Shown: in pieces, positions 1-6,934 of the stretch | Layout: every line of letters starts with the position of its first letter | How positions within the stretch are numbered: position 1 is the first letter of the stretch | Assembly (NCBI GenBank): GCA_031401535.1 | Contig: JANNRP010000472.1 | Span: forward strand, 1-11,553 | Origin: JAKFWF01 sp031401535 | GTDB lineage: Bacteria; Pseudomonadota; Alphaproteobacteria; Rhizobiales; Hyphomicrobiaceae | DNA length: 11,553 nt | Direction: 5' to 3' | Translations under genes and position numbers: made by a program | The notes under the pieces: generated by a model | What the model saw: only the letters and a program-made list of their open reading frames with translations | Databases searched by the model: none | What the model was told of the DNA's origin: nothing

Positions 1-683
1 GGCGCTGTCGGATCGATCGCGCTGAACACGACGTGAGCAGTCATCGCCGCTGGCATGTCACGCAAACCTTGGAACGGCGCAAAATCGCTAACCTCAAGCT
101 CCGCTCTTGACGCTGTGACGACCGGTAACTCCAGGTGGCTATCGGCGCGTGCGCGGCCATGCCCTGGAATGTGCTTGATCACGGGCAGCACGCCGCCGTT
201 GATGTAGCCGTTCGCCACCGCGCGGCCGAGCGTGATCACCTGTTGAACCTGAACCCCGTAGGCACGATCTCCGATAATTTCGTGCGCGTTTTCGACCGGC
301 AAATCGAGAACAGGCGCGCAGTTCGTGTTGATACCGAGCGCCAACAAGTCCTGCGCCGTGAGCCTGGCCGCCAGACGGGCCGCTTCCATGGCAACTTCAG
401 GTTCAGTTTGATATAGATGAGCATAGCCTGCGGCCGACGGCAGATCACGCCATACCGGTGGCCGTAAACGTCTGACACGACCACCTTCCTGATCGATCAG
501 CACGAGCACGTCGTCAGCGCCGATGGCGTTACGAGCATCGGCGACAAGCGCTTGGATCTGGTCGGGCGACACACAGTTGCGAGCGAATAGGATGATCCCC
601 GCTGGCCGCGAGCCGCGCAGAAATGATGCCTCTGCCACTGTGAGGCGCTCTGCCGCCAGGCCGGTGATCAATGCACTGCGCAT
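1..683 (-). CDS. nagZ: NagZ, beta-N-acetylhexosaminidase (GH3), N-terminal part, cut by window edge
   Basis: Glycoside hydrolase family 3 enzyme that removes GlcNAc from GlcNAc-1,6-anhydroMurNAc fragments in cytoplasmic peptidoglycan recycling. I translated 227 codons from the ATG at 683. Visible are the barrel segment IDQEGGRVRRL (residues 63-73), NTNCAPVLDLPV (119-130) and the family signature KHIPGHGRARADSH (170-183). The His175 and Asp181/His183 positions correspond to the conserved PGHG and the flexible Asp-His catalytic loop of NagZ. The frame stays open to base 1, so the C-terminal part, including the nucleophile Asp region, is missing; usual length is about 330-350 residues. The start is well fixed because an in-frame TGA lies one codon upstream of the ATG. 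The ribosome-binding site is weak. The gene follows the SPOR gene by 81 bases and is probably the fourth gene of the dgt-argS-SPOR operon, possibly behind a partial terminator. Confidence 0.94.
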   Translation of the reverse strand, partial: MRSALITGLAAERLTVAEASFLRGSRPAGIILFARNCVSPDQIQALVADARNAIGADDVLVLIDQEGGRVRRLRPPVWRDLPSAAGYAHLYQTEPEVAMEAARLAARLTAQDLLALGINTNCAPVLDLPVENAHEIIGDRAYGVQVQQVITLGRAVANGYINGGVLPVIKHIPGHGRARADSHLELPVVTASRAELEVSDFAPFQGLRDMPAAMTAHVVFSAIDPTA

Positions 684-716
684 GGCTCAATCTCGTGGTG
701 TTTTGATAAAACGATA

Positions 717-736
717 ACGGCGGCCTAAGCCGCCGT
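717..736 (-). terminator. Stem-loop between SPOR gene and nagZ, possible weak or partial terminator
   Basis: A perfect 8-bp inverted repeat, ACGGCGGC and GCCGCCGT, flanks a 4-base loop. Read on the minus strand it follows the SPOR stop codon and is succeeded by TATCGTTTTATC, an interrupted U-rich stretch. It has the shape of an intrinsic terminator with a poor tail, so it may cut nagZ transcription only partly, or act as a 3'-end processing or stability hairpin. No promoter for nagZ was recognised after it. Confidence 0.4.
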
Positions 737-764
737 GGTCAACGCCTACCCATCGGCATTTGCC

Positions 765-2555
765 TCAATAAGCCGTGATCCAGCAACTGGTATAACCGAC
801 CGTCTTGAGTTGCGAGCACACGCCACTGGCAAACTCTCTCGATCCTGGCGGACCTACGACGGATCGAAACACGACTCCCTTACCTTGTGCAGTCAGATCG
901 GCTTCCTGCACATCGAAGATTTTGCCTTTCAGCACATCGAATTTCTGTTCCAGATCTGTATTGGTCTTGGATGCGTCGGCGCGGCTACTCTTGGATGCAA
1001 GAACCGCCACAAACCCGTTGCCGCCCGTTTTGGCCGCAGCCGGTGCGGCGGAAGCAACCACGGCGGTTGCGGCTGCGCCACCGCCAGCTGCCGCGAGATC
1101 GTCACGCGCGACAGGCTTCTTTGGCGTCGGCAGCTTTTTGGCAATTGGCGGGGCGGCAGCGACTATCGGACCTTCTGCGGCGGGGGCGTTTGCGACAGGC
1201 ACTCGTGCCTGCAGCAGTGGCCGTGGCTGGATCGAGGGTTGAACAGGCGGTGCGACCGCGTTGACCGCGGCAACAGTTGCCTGTGGTAGTGCTGGTGGCA
1301 GTGGGCGCGGGCCATTTATACCGTCGACAATGGTCATTCCTGGCACCGGGGTTGATGCTTGGATCTGCGGTGGGACAATCGAGCCATCGCGCGCAATCAC
1401 CTGCGTTGTTACGCGTTTAACACCGCTTTCGCTGTCGATGGCCGCGACCGGCGCCGCTGGCACGATTGCGGGTGCGCTGCCGTCGCCCAATCGGCTCTGC
1501 AGTTTCGAATCTTGGTTCGCAAATTGCTTGCCACCCGGATCAGCGGGCTGGGTTTTACTCGGCCCCTTTGGTGCCAGTATTTTAGCAACGGCGGACGTAC
1601 CGGTCGACGGCTTAATAAACGTCTTATAGGCGTAAGCCATCCCACCGCCGATACCGATCGCTCCAACCAGAGCCGCAACGATGATCAGTCCGCGACGCCC
1701 GCGCGGAGCCTCGTCGTCCTCGTCTTCGTACTCGCTCTGGTCGTCTGCATCGTAACCCTGATCGGCCACGGGCTGTAGTTGCCCACCTTGAACCGCGGCA
1801 GGTTGCTCATATCCGTTCGCGTCATAGCCTTGCAGAGCTGGCTGCTGCGCATACCCGTGACCAGGAGCAGCATATACCAGAGCCGCTGGATCTTGCCCGC
1901 CACGCCAATGCTGCTCGTCGAACGGTGCACCTTGCACCGGTGCGCGTGGCATCGGCGGTTGATAGGTAGCCGACTGCGGCTGCGCAAACTCATGCGGTGG
2001 CGGCTGTTGGCTATAGTCGACCGGTCGAGGCGCGCCATAGGCCGGTTGCTGCGGAGGCGAAGCATAGTGTCCAAAATCGTATGCTTGCGTCGGCGCCGGT
2101 TGCTGGCCTGCCTGAACGGATTGCTGCCACTGGTCAAATGCGCTCCCCCGCAAAGCCTGGAGTGCATCGCTCGCAGGCCCCGGTGATGAATAGACCGGCT
2201 GCTGCGGGGGCTGGGGTTGAAACTGAGGCGCAAGGCGCGGGTCGTAGCCGCCTGGCGCAGGTTCGTTTGGGGGTGCGAATCGATCGAACACCGGCTTATA
2301 ATTCGGCTGCTGCGTGGCTACCGGCTGGCCAACGGCAAAATATCCTGCATCCTGCCGACCACCACCGGGTGCATAAGCCTGTGGTGACGAATGAGGCGTC
2401 TGGGGGAAACCCTGCGTCGGATAGGACTGCGGTTGATAGGGTGGCACCTGCTGCCCCGGGCGAGCGGCCGCTGCTGCCTCTGCTTCAGTCGGAAAGCGCC
2501 ATTGTGCAGGCTGTGCGCCGACACTTGGACCGATTGGGCCGTTGGACCGAGACAT
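765..2555 (-). CDS. Single-pass SPOR-domain protein with long Pro/Gln-rich cytoplasmic region
   Basis: A 596-residue predicted inner-membrane protein. Residues 1-265 are low-complexity and rich in Pro, Gln, Ala, Gly and Tyr. An acidic cluster (269-282) and an Arg-rich stop (RGRR, 285-288) precede one membrane helix (about 289-310), giving an N-in, C-out topology. A juxtamembrane motif DPGGKQFANQDS (339-350) is followed by an Ala/Pro-rich linker. The C-terminal SPOR domain covers about 513-596. The only two cysteines, C580 and C591, lie in that domain and may form a disulfide. SPOR domains bind peptidoglycan glycan lacking stem peptides, typically at division septa, so a cell-envelope or division role is inferred. 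The start is supported by AAGGGG at 2564-2569, 8 bases upstream. It lies between argS (89-base gap) and nagZ (81-base gap). Such proteins are often annotated only as SPOR-domain or sporulation-related; no specific name is justified. Confidence 0.9.
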   Translation of the reverse strand: MSRSNGPIGPSVGAQPAQWRFPTEAEAAAAARPGQQVPPYQPQSYPTQGFPQTPHSSPQAYAPGGGRQDAGYFAVGQPVATQQPNYKPVFDRFAPPNEPAPGGYDPRLAPQFQPQPPQQPVYSSPGPASDALQALRGSAFDQWQQSVQAGQQPAPTQAYDFGHYASPPQQPAYGAPRPVDYSQQPPPHEFAQPQSATYQPPMPRAPVQGAPFDEQHWRGGQDPAALVYAAPGHGYAQQPALQGYDANGYEQPAAVQGGQLQPVADQGYDADDQSEYEDEDDEAPRGRRGLIIVAALVGAIGIGGGMAYAYKTFIKPSTGTSAVAKILAPKGPSKTQPADPGGKQFANQDSKLQSRLGDGSAPAIVPAAPVAAIDSESGVKRVTTQVIARDGSIVPPQIQASTPVPGMTIVDGINGPRPLPPALPQATVAAVNAVAPPVQPSIQPRPLLQARVPVANAPAAEGPIVAAAPPIAKKLPTPKKPVARDDLAAAGGGAAATAVVASAAPAAAKTGGNGFVAVLASKSSRADASKTNTDLEQKFDVLKGKIFDVQEADLTAQGKGVVFRSVVGPPGSREFASGVCSQLKTVGYTSCWITAY

Positions 2556-2599
2556 CTACGTAACCCCTTGCACCTTACCCTGGGCGTATCATTGGTTCA

Positions 2600-2627
2600 G
2601 ACTAACATTGACACTAGCTCGTTAGTC
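2600..2627. other. Inverted repeat in argS-SPOR intergenic gap
   Basis: GACTAAC (2600-2606) and GTTAGTC (2621-2627) form a perfect 7-bp inverted repeat around a 14-base loop, inside the 89-base gap between argS and the SPOR gene. No T-run follows on the minus strand, so it does not look like an intrinsic terminator. It could be an RNA stem-loop in the polycistronic mRNA or a protein-binding dyad for an internal promoter. The sequence shows only the symmetry. Confidence 0.4.
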
Positions 2628-2644
2628 CCCAGAGAATCACTATA

Positions 2645-4399
2645 TTAGCGCATCTCCTCTGGAGCTTCGACGCCGAGCACCGATAAGCCTGAGGATATCA
2701 CCTGCTGCGTTGCCGCGATAAGTGCCAAGCGTGCAACAGTTACTCCCCGATCCATTGGTTGTATGAAGCGCAAATGTGGCGAATCGTTGCCCCGCGCCCA
2801 GAGCGTGTGAAACGCTGACGCTACGTCGAACAGGTAGAACGCCAGCCGATGTGGCTCATGCGCTTTTGCCGCGCCGGCTACCAGCTTCGGAAACGCTGCG
2901 AGTTGCTTCACGAGGTCAATGTCGGCCGCATCCGTCAGCCTAGTCAGGTCGGCCGCCAAGGTGCTTGACCGGTCGAGATCGCCAAAACTTTCGCGCACGT
3001 TGCGAAAAACTGATGCTGCACGTGCATGCGCGTACTGCACGTAGAACACCGGATTGTCCTTCGACTGCTCGGTAACTTTGGCAAAATCGAAATCCAGCGC
3101 AACATCGTTCTTGCGGTACAGCATCATGAAGCGGACGGCGTTGGCCCCAACTTCCTCAACGACATCGCGCAACGTTATGAACGTTCCGGCTCGCTTGCTC
3201 ATTTTGAACGGTTCTCCGTTCTTGAGCAGCTTTACAAACTGGTAGAACTGCACGTCGAGTTCCGCCTTGCCCTCACTGAGCGCGGTTACCGCCGCCTTGA
3301 CCCGTTTGCCGTAGCCGCTGTGATCGGCGCCCAATACATTCACAAGATGCAAGAAACCACGCTCGAGCTTGTCACGGTGATAGGCCATGTCCGCGGCGAA
3401 GTACGTGTAGCTGCCGTCGGACTTCTTCAACGCCCGATCGAGGTCGTCTCCAAACCGGGTGGAGCGGAACAGCGTTTGCTCGCGGTCCTCCCAATCCTCG
3501 TTAGGCTCACCCTTGGGCGGCGGTAACGTGCCCTCAAACACCAGATCGCGGGCCGAAAGCCAAGCGATTGTCTCAGCCACACGGTCGCGGCCACCGGCCG
3601 TCAGCGATGCTTCCGAGAAGAACACATCATGCTTAATGCCAAGGCGTGCCAGATCAGCACGGATCATATCAAGCATGCCGGCGATAGCGCTCGCCCGCAC
3701 CGACGCCAGCCACTCCACCTCGGGCTGATCCAACAAGGCATTGCCATGACGTTTGGCTAGCGCTTCGCCCACGGGCTTAAGATAATCACCAGGATAGAGC
3801 CCTTCCGGTATTTCGCCGATGTCCTGGCCCAGTGCCTCGCGATAACGCAGGTACGCTGACCGGGCCAGGACGTCGACCTGGGCTCCGGCGTCGTTGATGT
3901 AGTACTCACGGGTAACATCATAGCCCGCAAACGCCATCAAACTCGCGATCGCATCGCCCACAACCGCGTTACGGCAATGACCGACGTGCATCGGGCCGGT
4001 CGGGTTGGCCGATACGTACTCGACGTTGACGCGCGAGCCGCCACCCACGATGCCGCGACCAAAAGCTGGACCAGCACTTAGGATCGCCTTGATCTGCGCC
4101 TGCCAAACACTCGCATCGAGCGTCATGTTTATGAAGCCCGGCCCGGCTACATCCGCTTTGATGATGCGGGGATCGGCTTCCAGTTTGCCGACCAACGCTT
4201 CGGCCAGATCTCGCGGTTTCATGCGAGCAACCTTCGACAAAACCATCGCCGCGTTGGTTGCAAGATCACCATGCGTCGGATCCCGCGGCGTCTCGATCGC
4301 AACGGCAGTGGTGTCAAGCCCGGCTGGTAGTTTGCCTTCGGCAATCAGGCCAATGAGGCAGGCTCGCACCAGTTGTTCAATGTCGGCGAATACATTCAT
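2645..4399 (-). CDS. argS: Arginyl-tRNA synthetase
   Basis: Class I aminoacyl-tRNA synthetase that charges tRNA-Arg with arginine using ATP; cytoplasmic and essential. The 584-residue product is full length for the family (about 560-590). Residues 1-90 form the N-terminal tRNA-recognition domain. ANPTGPMHVGHCRNA (131-145) carries the HIGH-type motif as HVGH (138-141). EYYINDAGAQVD (165-176) and GADHSGY (357-363) are typical ArgRS active-site segments. KMSKRAGT (399-406) is the KMSKS-type loop. The C-terminal part from about 450 is the DALR anticodon-binding domain and ends in GVEAPEEMR. The ATG at 4399 is the only good start; its ribosome-binding site (GGGA about 10 bases upstream) is weak, fitting translation within an operon. 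It lies 44 bases after dgt. Confidence 0.98.
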   Translation of the reverse strand: MNVFADIEQLVRACLIGLIAEGKLPAGLDTTAVAIETPRDPTHGDLATNAAMVLSKVARMKPRDLAEALVGKLEADPRIIKADVAGPGFINMTLDASVWQAQIKAILSAGPAFGRGIVGGGSRVNVEYVSANPTGPMHVGHCRNAVVGDAIASLMAFAGYDVTREYYINDAGAQVDVLARSAYLRYREALGQDIGEIPEGLYPGDYLKPVGEALAKRHGNALLDQPEVEWLASVRASAIAGMLDMIRADLARLGIKHDVFFSEASLTAGGRDRVAETIAWLSARDLVFEGTLPPPKGEPNEDWEDREQTLFRSTRFGDDLDRALKKSDGSYTYFAADMAYHRDKLERGFLHLVNVLGADHSGYGKRVKAAVTALSEGKAELDVQFYQFVKLLKNGEPFKMSKRAGTFITLRDVVEEVGANAVRFMMLYRKNDVALDFDFAKVTEQSKDNPVFYVQYAHARAASVFRNVRESFGDLDRSSTLAADLTRLTDAADIDLVKQLAAFPKLVAGAAKAHEPHRLAFYLFDVASAFHTLWARGNDSPHLRFIQPMDRGVTVARLALIAATQQVISSGLSVLGVEAPEEMR

Positions 4400-4443
4400 A
4401 AGCAGCAGATCCCAGGATCATCGGGCGGACAGACCAGCTGCGG

Positions 4444-5682
4444 CTATCGCAAGTCTGGCGTGACGTCAAACAAGCGGCGGTGTTCGGCGATGGCGAATCG
4501 GTCGGTCATACCAGCCACAAAATCGACGACGACACGTGCATGGCGGTGCGGGCTGAGCCCTGCCAACCCGTTGTGCCATGCAACGGGCAGCACCGCAGTA
4601 TCGGTTAAATACCGTGCATAGAGATCGCGGACAATCCCTTCAGCGGCGTCCATCACCCGAACAACGCGGCTGTGCCGGTAGACGCGCGCGGATAGAAATG
4701 CCTTGAGGCTTATCAAGTCGTGCGCAGTGGCATCGGAGAAAGCGATTACTGGGCCAGACGCTGCTCGAATGTCGTCGGGACACACCGGTGACAACTTGGT
4801 CAACCGTGAACGGCTTTCCACCACGAGATCACTGATCAGCGCCGTAATCATGCGGCGGGTAACCTCGTAATGCCGCCGTCCGGGATCAAGTCCCGCTGGA
4901 ATGGACTGCGTGAACTCGCCCGCAATCGGCGCTTGCGACAGCTGGTCGAAGTTAATGAGGCCAGCACGCAGCCCATCATCGATGTCGTGCGTGGCATAAG
5001 CAATATCATCGGCCAATGCCGCCACTTGGGCTTCGGCAGAGGGCCATGCCGCAAGTTGGAAACCATTCCATCCAACGAGCCGACTGGCAACGCGAGCAAC
5101 GGGGCTAGACCCTGTGTCGATGATCGGTCCGTTGTGTTTGACGAGCCCTTCAAGCGTTTCAAACGTCAGATTGAGACCATCGAACGCGCTGTACTTGCGC
5201 TCGAGCTGCATCACAAGGCGCAGGCTCTGGGCATTGTGGTCGAAACCGCCGTGCGACTTGTTGGCGGCATTGAGCGCACGCTCGCCGGCATGCCCGAACG
5301 GCGGATGCCCCAAATCGTGTGCCAGTGCCAACGCCTCCGCCAGATCCTCATCAAGACAGAGCTGGCGGGCAACTGTGCGGGCAATTTGTGCTACTTCCAG
5401 CGTATGCGTCAACCGCGTACGATAATGGTCGCCTTCGTGGAACAGGAATACTTGTGTTTTGTGCGTCAGCCGCCGAAATGCCGAGGCGTGCAGAATGCGA
5501 TCACGATCCCGCTGGTACGCTGACCGCGTGGGGCAAGCTGTTTCCTCGTAGAATCGACCGCGACTAGGACCGGCCGACGCCGCATACGGGCCAATCGCCC
5601 GTGCGCCCGGTGTCAGTGCCGCGCCGTAGCCAAAATGACTGGCAGACAGCGTGTCGCGCAGAGATGCAGAACAATCGGTCAT
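4444..5682 (-). CDS. dgt: Deoxyguanosinetriphosphate triphosphohydrolase-like HD protein
   Basis: HD-superfamily dNTP triphosphohydrolase (type-2 dGTPase-like), which splits dNTPs into deoxynucleoside and tripolyphosphate and so trims the dNTP pool. The 412-residue product matches family length. PTRSAYQRDRDRILHASAFRRL (51-72) is the conserved N-terminal block. Metal ligands are visible in order: H93 (in RLTHTLEVAQIAR), H122-D123 (in AHDLGHPPFGHAGE) and D226 (in ADDIAYATHDIDD). FDHNAQSLR (147-155) is also characteristic. Substrate preference cannot be read from sequence; many relatives accept several dNTPs. The start ATG at 5682 has only a weak upstream GA-rich stretch. It appears to be the first gene of the minus-strand operon and is divergent from erpA, with 71 bases between start codons. 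Confidence 0.94.
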   Translation of the reverse strand: MTDCSASLRDTLSASHFGYGAALTPGARAIGPYAASAGPSRGRFYEETACPTRSAYQRDRDRILHASAFRRLTHKTQVFLFHEGDHYRTRLTHTLEVAQIARTVARQLCLDEDLAEALALAHDLGHPPFGHAGERALNAANKSHGGFDHNAQSLRLVMQLERKYSAFDGLNLTFETLEGLVKHNGPIIDTGSSPVARVASRLVGWNGFQLAAWPSAEAQVAALADDIAYATHDIDDGLRAGLINFDQLSQAPIAGEFTQSIPAGLDPGRRHYEVTRRMITALISDLVVESRSRLTKLSPVCPDDIRAASGPVIAFSDATAHDLISLKAFLSARVYRHSRVVRVMDAAEGIVRDLYARYLTDTAVLPVAWHNGLAGLSPHRHARVVVDFVAGMTDRFAIAEHRRLFDVTPDLR

Positions 5683-5710
5683 TTGACTTTCGTAACCTGT
5701 GTCCTATCTC
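5683..5710 (+). promoter_or_regulatory. Candidate sigma-70-type promoter for erpA-xthA
   Basis: TTGACT (5683-5688; five of six bases match TTGACA) is followed after 16 bases by TATCTC (5705-5710), a poor -10 matching only at TAT. It lies 43 bases upstream of the erpA ATG in the 71-base divergent gap and abuts the dgt start codon. The assignment rests on motif similarity only. Confidence 0.3.
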
Positions 5711-5753
5711 TAGTCACAGCAAAACGACGATAGATTTACGGGATGTTGCCGCC

Positions 5754-6113
5754 ATGGATGCCGATGTGACGACCAAGGCCCTAGCTGTTGCACCGGTAAC
5801 CGTCACCGCGCGGGCCGCAGCCCGCATTGCTGATATCGTGACCAGCGAGCCCACCAACAAGCTGCTGCGGATCAGCGTCGAAGGTGGTGGCTGCTCCGGC
5901 TTTCAATACAAGTTCGATCTCGTGGCGATACCCGAGCCCGACGACCTCGTGATTGTGCGCGACCGGGCGAGCGTGTTGATCGATCCGGTATCGCTTGGTT
6001 TCCTGGCAGGTTCACAAGTCGATTTCGTCGACGATCTAATTGGTGCATCCTTCAAGATCAGCAATCCGAACGCGACAGCATCCTGCGGCTGTGGCACCAG
6101 CTTTACAGTCTGA
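5754..6113 (+). CDS. erpA: ErpA/IscA-type iron-sulfur cluster insertion protein
   Basis: A-type Fe-S carrier of the HesB/IscA family, which receives clusters from the assembly machinery and delivers them to apo-enzymes. From ATG 5754 the product is 119 residues, normal for the family. The three invariant cysteines are present: C47 in EGGGCSGFQY, and C111 and C113 in the C-terminal SCGCGTSF. The SNPNA motif (103-107) just before them is also typical. The frame is open further upstream, to 5601, but that extension overlaps dgt and lacks homology-like sequence. Starting at 5754 gives the expected N-terminus, with the helix entering TARAAARIADI (18-28) and a GGGA element about 10 bases upstream. 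The symbol erpA is the usual one for this type; iscA or a SUF-linked A-type carrier cannot be excluded. It is followed after 8 bases by xthA, so the two are probably co-transcribed. Confidence 0.93.
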   Translation: MDADVTTKALAVAPVTVTARAAARIADIVTSEPTNKLLRISVEGGGCSGFQYKFDLVAIPEPDDLVIVRDRASVLIDPVSLGFLAGSQVDFVDDLIGASFKISNPNATASCGCGTSFTV

Positions 6114-6121
6114 TCAGCGCG

Positions 6122-6907
6122 ATGAAAATAGCGACTTGGAACATCAACGGCGTCAAAGCCCGCATTGATACATTGTTGGCATGGCTTGGCGAAGCCAAAC
6201 CAGATGTCGCGTGCCTGCAGGAGATCAAGAGCGTTGATGAGGGCTTCCCGGTCGAGGCTATCGAAAGTGCCGGCTACAATTGCGCGGTGCACGGCCAGAA
6301 GGGCTTCAACGGCGTTGCACTATTGTCCAAGCGGCCGCTCGAAGACGTGATGCGCGGCTTGCCCGGCGACGATGGCGACGAGCAGGCCCGCTACGTCGAA
6401 GCGACCGTGTCGCACGCGCGCGGTGCATTGAGGATCGGCGGGTTGTACCTGCCCAACGGCAATCCGATGGGAACGGAAAAGTTCGACTATAAGTGTGCCT
6501 GGATGGGGCGTCTGTTAGCACACACGCGAACCCTGGCAGCGCTGGACCAGCCTTTCGTATTGGCCGGCGACTACAACATCATTCCAGATCCAATCGATGC
6601 CAAACGTCCAAGTGACTGGGTCGGTGATGCACTCTACCAGCCAGCATCTCGCTCAGCATATCGCGAACTGATTGGCTTGGGCCTGACCGACGCCTTGCGA
6701 GCCTGTCACCCAGGTAATGGCGTCTACACATACTGGGACTATCAGGCAGGCGCCTGGCAGAAGGATAACGGTATCCGCATCGACCACATGCTGCTGTCAC
6801 CGCACGTCGCAGACCGCCTGATATCAGCTAATGTCGACCGGTTCACGCGCGGATGGGAAAAGCCATCAGACCACGCACCGGTCTGGGTCGAACTTGATTT
6901 CGACTGA
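6122..6907 (+). CDS. xthA: Exodeoxyribonuclease III
   Basis: AP endonuclease and 3'-5' exonuclease of the EEP superfamily, acting in base excision repair. The 261-residue product matches the usual 255-270. Conserved elements in order: MKIATWNINGVKAR (1-14, with N7), CLQEIK (31-36, metal ligand E34), GLYLPNGN (107-114, Y109), AGDYNIIPDPID (148-159, D150 and N152), DNGIRIDHMLLS (215-226, D221) and SDHAPVW (249-255, D250-H251). All catalytic residues are intact. The ATG at 6122 lies 8 bases after the erpA stop; the ribosome-binding site is weak, consistent with translational coupling. The gene ends 27 bases from the stop of the convergent Sel1-repeat gene. A 5-bp stem-loop overlaps its stop codon but has no T-tract. 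Confidence 0.96.
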   Translation: MKIATWNINGVKARIDTLLAWLGEAKPDVACLQEIKSVDEGFPVEAIESAGYNCAVHGQKGFNGVALLSKRPLEDVMRGLPGDDGDEQARYVEATVSHARGALRIGGLYLPNGNPMGTEKFDYKCAWMGRLLAHTRTLAALDQPFVLAGDYNIIPDPIDAKRPSDWVGDALYQPASRSAYRELIGLGLTDALRACHPGNGVYTYWDYQAGAWQKDNGIRIDHMLLSPHVADRLISANVDRFTRGWEKPSDHAPVWVELDFD

Positions 6908-6934
6908 GGGCGCCTCAAACCGCACTTCCTGACC

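Noticed and set aside
735..1289. 184-codon plus-strand frame and other frames opposite the SPOR gene
   Set aside because: They arise from the repetitive Ala/Pro/Gln codons of the SPOR gene on the minus strand, which has a membrane helix, a SPOR domain and a good ribosome-binding site.
3026..3526. 166-codon open frame opposite argS
   Set aside because: It lies over the ArgRS catalytic region, including the KMSKS-type loop; its composition is that of an antisense shadow and it has no ribosome-binding site of note.
4461..4468. TGACGTCA palindrome near the end of dgt
   Set aside because: An 8-base palindrome inside coding sequence is expected by chance at this window size.
4870..5523. 217-codon open frame on the plus strand opposite dgt
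   Set aside because: dgt on the minus strand has all its metal-binding motifs across this span; the plus frame shows no family features and is a shadow of a GC-biased gene.
5601..5753. 51-codon N-terminal extension of ErpA
   Set aside because: It overlaps the dgt coding region, has no similarity to A-type carriers, and the family N-terminus fits the ATG at 5754.
6905..6917. TGAGG/CCTCA stem-loop overlapping the xthA stop codon as a terminator
   Set aside because: Only 5 bp with a 3-base loop and no following T-run; too weak to call.
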